Source: Caecitellus pseudoparvulus
Taxonomy: Eukaryota > Bigyra: Bicosoecida
Reading direction: 5' to 3'
DNA: 64,000 nt
NCBI GenBank assembly: GCA_965644315.1
Contig: CBFFRQ010000180.1
Location: forward strand, 48,612-112,611
Both the position numbers and the translations under genes were made by a program. The notes beneath the pieces were generated by a model that saw only the letters and a program-made list of their open reading frames with translations, searched no databases and was not told the origin of the DNA. This document shows, piece by piece, positions 1 through 8,029 of this stretch (position 1 is the first letter of the stretch; each line of letters starts with the position of its first letter).

Positions 1-819
1 GGCGGCGGGGGGGGTGACGCAAAGGAAGCCAGGCCTGGGATGACCGCCGAGTGTGGCGTGGCGGAAGTGTACTCTTCGGGCAGGCTACGCAGCGCGTCCA
101 GGACCACCGACCGCACGGCCTCCGTGACAGGCACAGGGTCCCGCGCATCCAGCATGCAGAAGGGCACAGCCATGCTTTCTGCCGCCGCCTCCAGGTCCGG
201 GGCCGTCACTTCACAGTGACGGGGCTCCACCTCCCCCCGGCTGGCCACCAAGAGCATGGGAATGCCGCCGCAGTGGTCCAACACCACCTCTTGCCACGCA
301 GCGGCTGCGCGCAGACTCGACGGGTCTTCCATAGACGCCAGCAGTAGCGCTCCACCGGCGCCGTTGAAGTAGGAGGCAGCTACATTTGAGAAGTCCCCGG
401 CTCCTGAGCGTGGCGCAAGGAAGACAGTGCCGGTTCCTGTCGCTCTTGCGGGGCGCTGGGTGGGGGACTCACCGGAAAAGTCCCAGAACATGACACGAGT
501 GCTGTGGCCTCCCTTGTGTACGAGGTCCCGCTCCATGAAGTCGGCCCCTGCGAGGTGCGGCAGTGAGTGACGGGCAGCTGTCAACGGCAAGCAGGCTGTG
601 GGCCGACCCACCGACTGTGGGCTTCGCCATGGAGGGAGGGGAGCCCTTGCAGAAAGTGTGCACGAATGTGGTCTTGCCAGTGCTCTCGCCGCCTACGACG
701 AGCACCTTCACCGTGCCTGCGCAATCACGCGGTGCACCGTGGTGCCAGCGACAGGCCGCCGGCGCCAGGAGCGCCGCCCATCACTCACTCTCCAAGTCCT
801 GGAAGTCTTCTTCTTCCAT
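1..819 (-). CDS. RAB23-like small GTPase, 3' end cut off by window edge
   Basis: Spliced as complement(<1..403, 473..547, 612..716, 789..819) with introns of 72, 64 and 69 nt. The start is the ATG at 819 (protein begins MEEEDFQDLE). The P-loop reads GGESTGKTT. The switch regions line up with Rab proteins residue by residue: CKG, then TVGADFMERDL (RAB23 has TIGVDFLERQI), WDFSGAGDF in place of WDTAGQERF, and SYFNGAGG in place of YYRGA. RAB23 is a ciliary and trafficking GTPase. Odd points: the G3 Gln is absent, the guanine-specificity NKxD motif is replaced by ASRGE, and the G5 SA by DARD, so GTP binding or hydrolysis may be altered. The acidic N-terminus also resembles RAB23. The C-terminal prenylation signal would lie outside the window. 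Family call is fairly sure; orthology is an inference from motif alignment. Confidence 0.72.
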
Positions 820-1086
820 GACCAGGGGAGTTCCAACTTGCAGTTTTCCGCACAGACCACTCCGTCTCAGGTCCGTGCCTGGCCCCAAGTTGCGAGGTCA
901 GGGGCGACCTCACCTGCCTGGGCCAGGTGCGGAAAAAGGGCCAGACACGCCTAACCGGCACCTGCCCTGCAGGTAAGTTTCGCGCCAGACCAAATTACAA
1001 ACAAACCTGGATACGCCACCCTCGGTGAAGTTTTGAGTTTGCCCCTCTTGCCTTGATTAAGCGTGAACCCCCTCGGTACAGGCGAC
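820..1086. promoter_or_regulatory. Divergent intergenic region
   Basis: 267 bp between the starts of two divergent genes (GTPase on minus, TMEM97-like on plus), so it must hold both promoters. No TATA box is obvious. A tract with consecutive A/T-rich triplets (975-1010) is the only base-composition shift. Confidence 0.4.
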
Positions 1087-1955
1087 ATGGCCAAGAAGAC
1101 TGCCTCCACGAAGGAGGCAGGGGAGACGCGCACTTCCCTGCCACTGACTGCGCGCAGCGTGGACCTGCTCATCAGCTTCTACTACATCATCTTCATCTTC
1201 ACCGTGTCCTTCACTGACCTGCACAACTTCACGGCAAGCGTGCTGCGAGTGGAGGTGAAGGACCTGGAGAACATGGACCTTGCGTGAGTGCGGAAGAGAA
1301 TGACCCGGCAACTTCCGACCACCACACCCCCGCCTGCTGCGCCGCAACAGGTACCCCCCCAAGTTCCTGACCGACCTCTACTTCAAGTGGGCCCGCACCG
1401 TGGACCCCCTGCTGTACGAGAACCCCATGTGGTGGCAGGCCATCGAGTGGGTGAACCTCCTGGTGCTGACGCCATATGCTCTCCTGGCTGTCATCGGCTT
1501 CCCCCTTGGCTGGCGCTGGCTGCGCAACCCCGGCATGATCGTGTCCTCGTTCACGGCGTACAGCCTGGCTGCCATCATCCCCGCTACGCTGTACGTGCGC
1601 GGGGTGCCTCACGCTGGTGCTTCCCTGCCCACATCACTTGCCTTTCACATCCACCACCCCCCCGCACAGCTTCGGCAACGACCCGACCCCCAACCCCCAT
1701 GTCTTCTGCTGGGTGTATATTCCCTACGCCATCTTCCCCCTGCTCATCATCCTGCGCTTGTGGGGTGAGCGGCCTTTTGAGACCAAGCTGTCTGGATTCG
1801 CGTCAACCATCATCTGGCTGGTCGGCACCGTCACCCTGGCCCTCTTCTTCACCTACTGCCTCAAGTGGTTCGTCGTCTACGAGCCTGGCATGCTGCCTTC
1901 CGAGGTGTTGGATGTTGTGAAGGGGCCCATGGACCAACTGCCTGGTGGGTTGTGA
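1087..1955 (+). CDS. TMEM97 / EXPERA-domain membrane protein (sigma-2 receptor family)
   Basis: Join(1087..1283, 1351..1590, 1670..1955); introns of 67 and 79 nt with donors GTGAGT and GTACGT. The start is the first ATG in frame (MAKKTAS); the open frame extends upstream only to a GTG. Four hydrophobic segments are visible: LISFYYIIFIFTVSF, WVNLLVLTPYALLAVIGF, SFTAYSLAAIIPATL and WVYIPYAIFPLLIILRL, then a fifth helix near IIWLVGTVTLALFF. The order matches TMEM97: an acidic residue with D-L after helix 1 (TDLHNF), a KF..DLYFKWA segment before helix 2, then NPGMIVSSFTAY. TMEM97 family proteins sit in the ER/lysosome membrane and bind sterols and NPC1. A possible fourth exon (donor GTGGGT at 1945, acceptor at 2022) would remove the stop; I rejected it because it would run into the next gene. 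Confidence 0.75.
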
Positions 1956-2068
1956 CTCGGCTTGCAACCCCTTCGCAGCGCAGTGCGCTGCCTGAATGCA
2001 TGACAAATCCCCGCCTCCCCAGGCTCCCTGTCCAGAGGCATAGCACTACCCACCACACTGCCTAAAAC

Positions 2069-3469
2069 ATGGCAGCAAGCAGCGTTGGCGGCGGGGGCAC
2101 GTCAGCGCCAGCCCTGCTGCCACACGCGCCTTCCATTCCAGCTGCACCCTCGCGCCAGCTGTGTGCCAGAGCTGTCACTGCACCCCTTTGGGTATGGCTG
2201 GTGCTGTTCGTTGCAATTACGTGCATGTCAGCTGGTATGGCCGCAGCCCGCGCATGTTGCCCTGGGCAGTGCATTCTGAGCAGCACACGAATTCCGCACC
2301 ACCTTCGATGTGCAGGAGGTGTGCTGTTCGCCCTGATGAAAGGCGTGCCGCCCTTCAACAAGGCTGCTTGGCGGCTGTGGTGGACAAGTTTCCTGCAGCT
2401 GGTCCCCTTTGCGCTGCAGACCTGGCACCGCACACAGGGAGGCGGCGGGATTTCGTCACATGCAGAGGCACAACAAAGTGCCACAACCACTGTGGCCGCC
2501 ACACATCGCGTGCCGCCGCAGCGCATGCCGCCGGCTCGGCCCAAGAAACCCTCACGGCGTGCCTTTTGGAGGCGGTGGTGGGCCAGTCTCCCTGGCCTTT
2601 GTGCCATCGGCTGCGTGCTGGCTCTGCACTTTGGAGCTTGGAGCTGGTCCGTCAACCACACGACCCTGGCGCGGAGCCTGTTGTTCGTGACGACACACCC
2701 CATGCTGGGAGTCCTGGGGAGTCTCTCAGCCGCGGGCATTCTTCTTATCGCCAGGCACACGTGTGGCACAGGGCTTTGGCCTTCCGCCTGGCACCCACGC
2801 TGGCCAACTGGTCTCGAACTTCTGGGCACCACGGTCGCCCTCGCCGGCGCTGCAGCCATGGTGCTGCCAGATGCAGATGAGGGGACTGGCGCAAACTCCA
2901 GCGCTCCATCCCTTGCAGGAGACGCCGCTGCCGTGCTGGGCGCCGCTGCCATGGCGGTGTACTTGTGGGCGGGCGCGGCGGCGAGGAAGTGGCAGCCGCT
3001 GTGGTTGTACGCATTCCCTGTCACCCTCTCGGCAGCTGTGACTGCCTCCCTCGCCAGCTGGGCAGCGGAGCCCGGCATTTCCCTGGCAGGCTCTGGCGGC
3101 CTGGGCCTGTTTGGCTGGGCAGCAGGCGGGCGCCTCACGACGCTGGCCTTTCTCTCCGGCTTCGTGTCTGGCATCCTGGGGCACTCCCTCGCCATCCTCG
3201 CCCTGGCCCACCTCCCACCCCTCATCGTCTCTGTGAGTTTGCTCTTGGAGCCACTGCTGGGTTCGCTCATCGGCTGGGCTTTGGGAGAGCAAGGTGTGCC
3301 CAGCGCGTGGACAGCTCTGGGCGGCTCGCTTCTGCTGATGGGGGTGGCAGCCATCACTGTGGGCCAGCCCCCAGTCGCTGATAGTGGCGGTGGTCCGGAC
3401 ACCCCAGTGTGTGTCAGGTCTGATGCAGGGCGTCCCAAGGCAGGCAGGCCCGCTGTGCGTGCAGTGTGA
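2069..3469 (+). CDS. EamA/drug-metabolite-type transporter
   Basis: Join(2069..2234, 2316..3469), 439 aa. The open frame also reads through the proposed 81-nt intron (GT at 2235, TGCAG ending 2315), but splicing removes a Cys-rich stretch unlike the family and joins MSAGGVLFALMKGVPP, the normal first-helix region of DMT proteins. The second half carries the usual helices: LALHFGAW, SLLFVTTHPMLGVLG, LELLGTTVALAGAAAM, LAFLSGFVSGILGHSLA, VSLLLEPLLGSLIGWALG and LGGSLLLMGVAAITVG. Substrate is unknown; members export metabolites or nucleotide sugars. A 60-residue hydrophilic loop rich in Q, T and basic residues separates helices 2 and 3. It converges on the VIMP gene, with 165 nt between stop codons. 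ATG context AAAACATGG. Confidence 0.78.
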   Translation: MAASSVGGGGTSAPALLPHAPSIPAAPSRQLCARAVTAPLWVWLVLFVAITCMSAGMAAARACCPGQCILSSTRIPHHLRCAGGVLFALMKGVPPFNKAAWRLWWTSFLQLVPFALQTWHRTQGGGGISSHAEAQQSATTTVAATHRVPPQRMPPARPKKPSRRAFWRRWWASLPGLCAIGCVLALHFGAWSWSVNHTTLARSLLFVTTHPMLGVLGSLSAAGILLIARHTCGTGLWPSAWHPRWPTGLELLGTTVALAGAAAMVLPDADEGTGANSSAPSLAGDAAAVLGAAAMAVYLWAGAAARKWQPLWLYAFPVTLSAAVTASLASWAAEPGISLAGSGGLGLFGWAAGGRLTTLAFLSGFVSGILGHSLAILALAHLPPLIVSVSLLLEPLLGSLIGWALGEQGVPSAWTALGGSLLLMGVAAITVGQPPVADSGGGPDTPVCVRSDAGRPKAGRPAVRAV

Positions 3470-3521
3470 ATTCAAGAGGCACCCGGGCAGGACCTGCCTT
3501 GTGAGCGCCTCCATCGTGAGT

Positions 3522-3555
3522 GCGGGAAGCGGGCATGTTCCTGCCCGCTTCCCGC
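3522..3555. repeat. Perfect 14-bp inverted repeat (hairpin) between convergent genes
   Basis: Arms GCGGGAAGCGGGCA (3522-3535) and its exact complement (3542-3555) with a 6-nt loop. It lies 53 nt past the transporter stop and 80 nt past the VIMP stop, in the 3' region of both genes. Role unknown: mRNA 3'-end structure is possible. I checked it as a SECIS stem for the minus-strand gene and the 5' UGA of the quartet is missing. Confidence 0.8.
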
Positions 3556-3599
3556 GCTGCGTTAACAAAAAGCAACAATCCGCCAACCCCCCCCAGACA

Positions 3600-3636
3600 A
3601 AGCGCTGTGCGCAGCCATGTGGCCAGCACAGCGCTT
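3600..3636 (-). promoter_or_regulatory. Stem-loop immediately 3' of the candidate Sec UGA
   Basis: On the minus strand an 11-bp perfect stem (3636-3626 with 3610-3600) encloses a 15-nt loop that can pair further. It starts 4 nt after the in-frame TGA (3643-3641) of the VIMP homologue. Stem-loops a few nt downstream of a UGA are known stimulators of selenocysteine recoding (the SRE of SELENON), so it may be one here. Seen: the stem. Inferred: the function. Confidence 0.5.
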
Positions 3637-4168
3637 ACCCTCAGCCGCCTCGCTTGCGCAGCGCCGCGCGGCGGTCTGCCCCCCACCGAACTGGCCTCTT
3701 GCCGCCACCTCCACCCGCTGCAGAAGTGGCGGAATGGCGTTGACCGCATGTCTGCGGTGCAAGCATGCGTAGCGCGGGAAACTCACGAGGAATGATGGGG
3801 CAGAGCTTCTTCTCTTCTTTGGCCTTGGCAGCAGCACGCTCTTTGAGCTCTTGGCGTTTCTCTTCGCTCATGGCGGCAAACTTCGCTGCTTGAGCCTCGC
3901 GGACACGGCGACGGTCTTCGTCCAAGACTGCCACGCGGTCTGGAGCCGTTGCCTCGGCCCTGGACCTGGACATGCGCCACTCGTGCAGCTGGCGCTGCAC
4001 TGAAGGGGCCACCGTGACGTAGATGACCACCGCCAGGACGATCCACCAACCGTACTGTTCAAAGAAAGCTGCGATGGGCGTCAAGACTGGGTCAATCCCC
4101 AGCCAGGATGAGGGCGCCTCTGACGCCGCTTCAACAGCCGCGGCATCGTCAGGCTTGCGCACGTCCAT
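3635..4168 (-). CDS. Selenoprotein S / VIMP homologue with probable C-terminal Sec
   Basis: Complement(3635..3717, 3787..4168), one 69-nt intron (GTGAGT...CTGCAG), 154 residues including Sec. Start is the ATG at 4168 (MDVRKPDD). One membrane helix (YGWWIVLAVVIYVTVAPSV, about residues 41-59) is followed by a long charged helix (EDRRRVREAQAAKFAAM, EEKRQELKERAAAKAKEEKK), then a Gly/Arg-rich tail, exactly the VIMP layout (TM, coiled coil, Gly/Arg tail). The last codons are GGC GGC TGA GGG TAA, giving G-G-U-G-stop, the same ending as animal SELENOS. VIMP recruits p97/VCP and Derlin in ER-associated degradation, and its Sec forms a redox selenenylsulfide. If the TGA is a plain stop, the protein simply ends ...KRGG two residues earlier. 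No canonical SECIS (UGA/GA quartet with apical AA) was found by eye in 3300-3635 on the minus strand. Confidence 0.68.
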
Positions 4169-4554
4169 GGCTCCGAAACGCAAGCCCACGAAACGCAGCT
4201 CCCACACTGCACCACCAGCCGCCTGCACTCAGTGGGAGACGCAGAATGAGACAGCACACGAGCATTCTCATGCCCGGGCTGCTATCGTGTGCATGCATTT
4301 TGCACTACGCTCAATTTCTTGGAGCTGCCGTACAGGAGCCGCTTGAGCCCCCTCAACACGCCGAGAGAGTGCAGGCACAGTAACCCTCTCCCGCAACAAG
4401 TGATCGCCGCAGCTAAATCACACAAGTGCACGCCCTGTCCGCTTGCATCATTGCCAGCTTCGCCCCGCCTGCTGCTCACCCGCCCCAGCACTGGCTGCCC
4501 GAGTGTCGCAGTGCCTGCTGCACGCTTTTCACCCCGCCTCCTCACACCGCCAAC

Positions 4555-5458
4555 ATGGCCAAGGGAGACAAGGACGTAACGAAAGGCATGAGCCTGCTGG
4601 AGCGCAACTTCTGCGCCTACGCTGAGTGCGTGCGACGCTGCGCTGCAGATCTTGCGGAAGTTGCGGGACTTGACACGCCGCTGAGCTCACGTGATGCCCT
4701 CTGTCGTGTGGCGTCTCAGGTACCACTGGGACCCCATCAACCAGTGGATCCACATCATTTTTGTCCCATGCATCTTCTGGTCCGCTGCTGTGATGCTTGG
4801 ACATGTCAGTGAGTGCACAGCCACGCCTCCTCACCCCGTCGGGCTGGCTCCCGCAGCAAGTTGCAACATGGCCTCGCGTGCCTGCCTCCAGGTCCTGTCG
4901 TGGACAAGGTCGCGCCTGAACTGGCCCAGCACTTCCCCCTGGGGGGTGTCTTTGGAGACAACCTCTCCCTCCTCCCCTTGGTTTTGTATGCTTCCTTCTA
5001 CGTCATCCTCGGCTTCTCTGACGGCAAGGCTTGGCTGGGGTTCCTGGCAGCGAGCATGATCACTGGCCTCGTTGCTGCTGCAAACATTTTCCTGACGCAG
5101 TACAGCGCGCCCGAGAGCATGCCCTTTGCCACTGTGTGGAACGTCGCCATTGCCCTGCACATCTTCGGGTGGGCAGTGCAGTTCTACGGCCACGGTGCGT
5201 GGTGTCCACTGTCGAAACATTCGCTCCGCGCCGTACCCCACGACCCACCTTTCCCCACACTCTGCAGGAGTCCACGAGGGCCGCAGCCCTGCTCTACTGG
5301 ACAACTTGTTCCAGGCTATCTTCGCGGCGCCCATTTTCGTGCTTATGGAAGTGCTCATGAAGCTGGGCTTCCTCCTGGAGTTCAAGGGCAAGGTCGCCTC
5401 CCACGTGGAGCAAGCCATCGCCAAGTTCAAGGCCAGCAAAGGGAAGAAGGCCAACTGA
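4555..5458 (+). CDS. MPO1-like (DUF962) 2-hydroxy fatty acid dioxygenase
   Basis: Join(4555..4625, 4720..4808, 4892..5194, 5268..5458), 217 aa; introns of 94, 83 and 73 nt. The spliced N-terminus reads AYAEYHWDPINQWIHIIFVP, with the conserved N-x-x-x-H-x-x-F-x-P of the family. Later come LHIFGWAVQFYGHGVHEGR, holding the H..GH..(H)E metal-ligand histidines, and SPALLDNLFQAIFAAPIFVLME, the most conserved block of yeast Mpo1. There are four hydrophobic helices. Mpo1 is an ER iron-dependent dioxygenase that removes one carbon from 2-hydroxypalmitate in phytosphingosine degradation. The tail KASKGKKAN is Lys-rich, in the style of an ER-retrieval signal but not a strict KKXX. Confidence 0.82.
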
Positions 5459-5769
5459 ATTCTTCGACCGCTTCTGGAACGGTACAAATGCAGCTATTGA
5501 AAGCGATTGAGCAGCCTGCCTCACCCGAGTGGGCCCCAGTTGACCCCCTCCAAGGAGCCGCCCTGCTCAGCCAGCGCGTCACCTCAAAAACCCCTCCGCC
5601 AAGCAAACCCACATCACAAGTCACACGCATTAGTGAACTTTCAGGGATAGCTTAACATCCCAGCTGTCGCTTCCTCCAGTGTGCCAGCTCAAGGTAGACG
5701 CGGGAAGACCCCGCAATTTCCGCGCCAAACCGTGCTCACACCGACCCCCTTCACAAGCGCGCTTCAAGC
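5459..5769. other. Intergenic, 311 bp
   Basis: 3' region of the MPO1-like gene and 5' region of the EF-hand gene. It contains a short T/A-poor tract and a GCGCCAAA box at about 5730 (a second GCGCCAAA lies inside exon 1 at 5853). No RNA gene or repeat seen. Confidence 0.4.
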
Positions 5770-7958
5770 ATGGCAGCCCTTGACCTGTCGGTGACAGGGA
5801 CAGGTGTTAAGCCTGGCCCCAGTAGTACACGGCAGAAATCACGCGCCAAAGGGCTGCAGAGCTCCAGGGTGAGTATGCTAGGGCGTTTCTGGAGTCAACG
5901 AGCCGCGCCATCCCTGAATACGTTGCAAGCACGGGGCGAGCAGGGAGCTTTCCCCAGCCCCTTCCGATACAACTTCAGACACTTCTTACACTGCTTCGCC
6001 CTTACAGGTACCCATGCTGGACAGCGCGACAGCGCTGAGCATAATGGAGGACAAGCTGTGCTCCCGATACAAGAGCGTCAAGGACGCCTTCGTGCACATG
6101 GACTACGATCTGGATGGCCGCATTTCCGCCGCAGAGTTCAGAGTCACTCTGGATCTCATGGGGCTTGTCATGTCGGACGAGGAGTTCCTCAGGCTGTGGC
6201 AGTACTTCGACACGGAGGGTGTCGGGTTCCTGAACTACACCGCATTCAACAACAAGGTGGGAGCCATGATCCACCCCCCGATCACCAAGCCTGTGATCGA
6301 CCGGCCCCAAACCCCTCGAGTACGCCGTGCAAATGCCAAGCGGATCGCTTCCCGACTCAAGAAGACCATGCTCAACTTGCGCGACGCGTTCAACATGATC
6401 GACTCAGACCACAGCGGGCGCATCTCACACGCTGAGTTCATCCAGGCCCTGCGACATGTTGGACTGAACAAAATTGGGCATGATCAGAGTTACGAGCTCA
6501 TGGTGAAGGTGAGGAGGCCAGGCAGGGACGGCCCGCCGCCCACGCCCGCCCTTGTGTTCGCAAGTACACGCCGACGCGCCCGCCTTCGCTGCGCAGCACA
6601 AGCCTGCCGACGACTTGGAGGACGGAATAACGTACGAGACGTTCGTCAAGACGATGGAGGACTACTTGAACTGTGAGAGAACATGCCAGCCGTATGCTGG
6701 CAGCGCGGCTCGCACTGCTCCAGCACTGCTACGCTACGCAGATGATGCAGCGGAGGCCAACGCACAAGCCGCAGGAGTCTACGACGAAGAGCCACTGCTA
6801 AGCTTGAACCACGCTGAGAAGCTGCTCGCTGAAAAGCTGTGGGGCAAGTTCGCCGCCGTTCAGCGAGCGTTCCGTGCCTTCGACTCAGACAAGTCCGGCG
6901 CCCTGTCGTACGATGAGTTCAGAGCAGCCTTGCGCACGCTGGGCGTCAACCTGTCAGACCCAGACTTCAAGGAGCTAGTCCTCAAGTACGACACAAACGG
7001 GGACGGAGAAATCTCCTACGACGAGTTCAACGCAGTTGTCGGCCCACTCATCCACCCCGAAGCCATCAACACCAACAAGTTGCACCAAACCATGATGGAG
7101 CACGCTGGCGCACAGACAAGCGCCTTGCATTACAGGCCAGATGCCAAACTCGGAGCGGCCAAAATCAAAAAGGTCATGAGCCTTGAGGAACGCGCAGCCA
7201 TGGTGGCTCCGATCCTTGGCCTGATGCAGTGCGAAACGATATTTGCACAGTCGCTGTTCGGGCGCTACAAGGAGCTTGCGGCCGCTTTCCGGGAAGCAGA
7301 CGTTGATGGCTCAGGGGAGCTGTCAAAATCTGAGTTCCACGCCCTGCTACGAAGCTTGGGTGTGAAGATGGCGGACGAACACATCGCGCAGCTCGTGGAC
7401 AAGTACGACCAGAACGGCGATGGAGGGATCAGCTATGACGAGCTGGCCGCGCGACTGGGGCCCCTCATGAAGGGTGGAGATCATGCAGCTGCTGCCCTTG
7501 GCATGCACATTGAGGTCGAGGGCGCGAAGCCTGTCTCTTCGTACGCTGGCAGCCGCGGCAGCACGGCTGCTGAGAGCAAGCACAGCGCCTTCGCTCAGGG
7601 CGGGAAACGCACGCCCCGGAAGGATGTAGACTGGGACCGCATGTCCTTTGACGATGCTGCATCTGTATCGACCTTGTCCACATCCGCCGTCGATGTCAAG
7701 GGCGTCGAGGCGCGCATGCGACGAGTCTTGGGCCGCTCCTGGATGAGCGTGTACAAAGGTTTGCAGAAAGAACAGGTGTCAGGCTCAGTCTCCAGCGACC
7801 GTTTCCGGGACCTCATGGCCAAGAGGGGTGTCCCTCTCACGTCAAAGGAGGTGCGCGCGCTGGGGCGAGCCCATGGTGTGCCCGCCGCTGCTGCAACGGG
7901 CGGCATTCCGTACGAGGATGTCATGCGGGCGACGTTCTCGAAGGGTGCGGGACTGTAA
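5770..7958 (+). CDS. Multi-EF-hand calcium-binding protein
   Basis: Join(5770..5868, 6008..6508, 6597..7958), 653 aa. Introns are 139 nt (the longest accepted here) and 88 nt. Canonical EF loops: DYDLDGRISAAE (about 65-76), DSDHSGRISHAE, DSDKSGALSYDE, DTNGDGEISYDE, DVDGSGELSKSE and DQNGDGGISYDE. A degenerate partner (DTEGVGFLNY) follows the first loop, the partner of the second loop keeps only the exit helix, and a residual pair lies near the C-terminus (SSDRFRDLM, IPYEDVM). So there are about four EF pairs, six loops with full ligands. The layout resembles EFCAB6-type and flagellar EF-hand proteins; the exact orthologue is not recognised. A stretch about 500-570 (Ala/Ser/Gly, SRGSTAAES) looks disordered. 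It converges on the helicase gene, with 71 nt between stops. Confidence 0.85.
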
Positions 7959-8029
7959 TGCATGCACATTGCGGTGAATTTCCATGCGGTACAAAAGAGT
8001 CTACGCCCCGTCGTCGTGCCGGAGACACC

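Noticed and set aside
1945-2022. Fourth exon for the TMEM97-like gene
   Set aside because: GT...AG and length (78 nt) fit, but the continued frame has no early stop and runs through the transporter start; the in-frame TGA at 1953-1955 is simpler.
2062-3438. 458-codon minus-strand ORF opposite the transporter gene
   Set aside because: Arg/Pro/Ser-rich shadow with no family; the plus strand carries clear transporter helices.
3522-3555. Hairpin as the SECIS element of the VIMP gene
   Set aside because: On the minus strand there is no UGA 5' of the stem to form the kink-turn quartet, and the loop lacks the usual spacing of AA.
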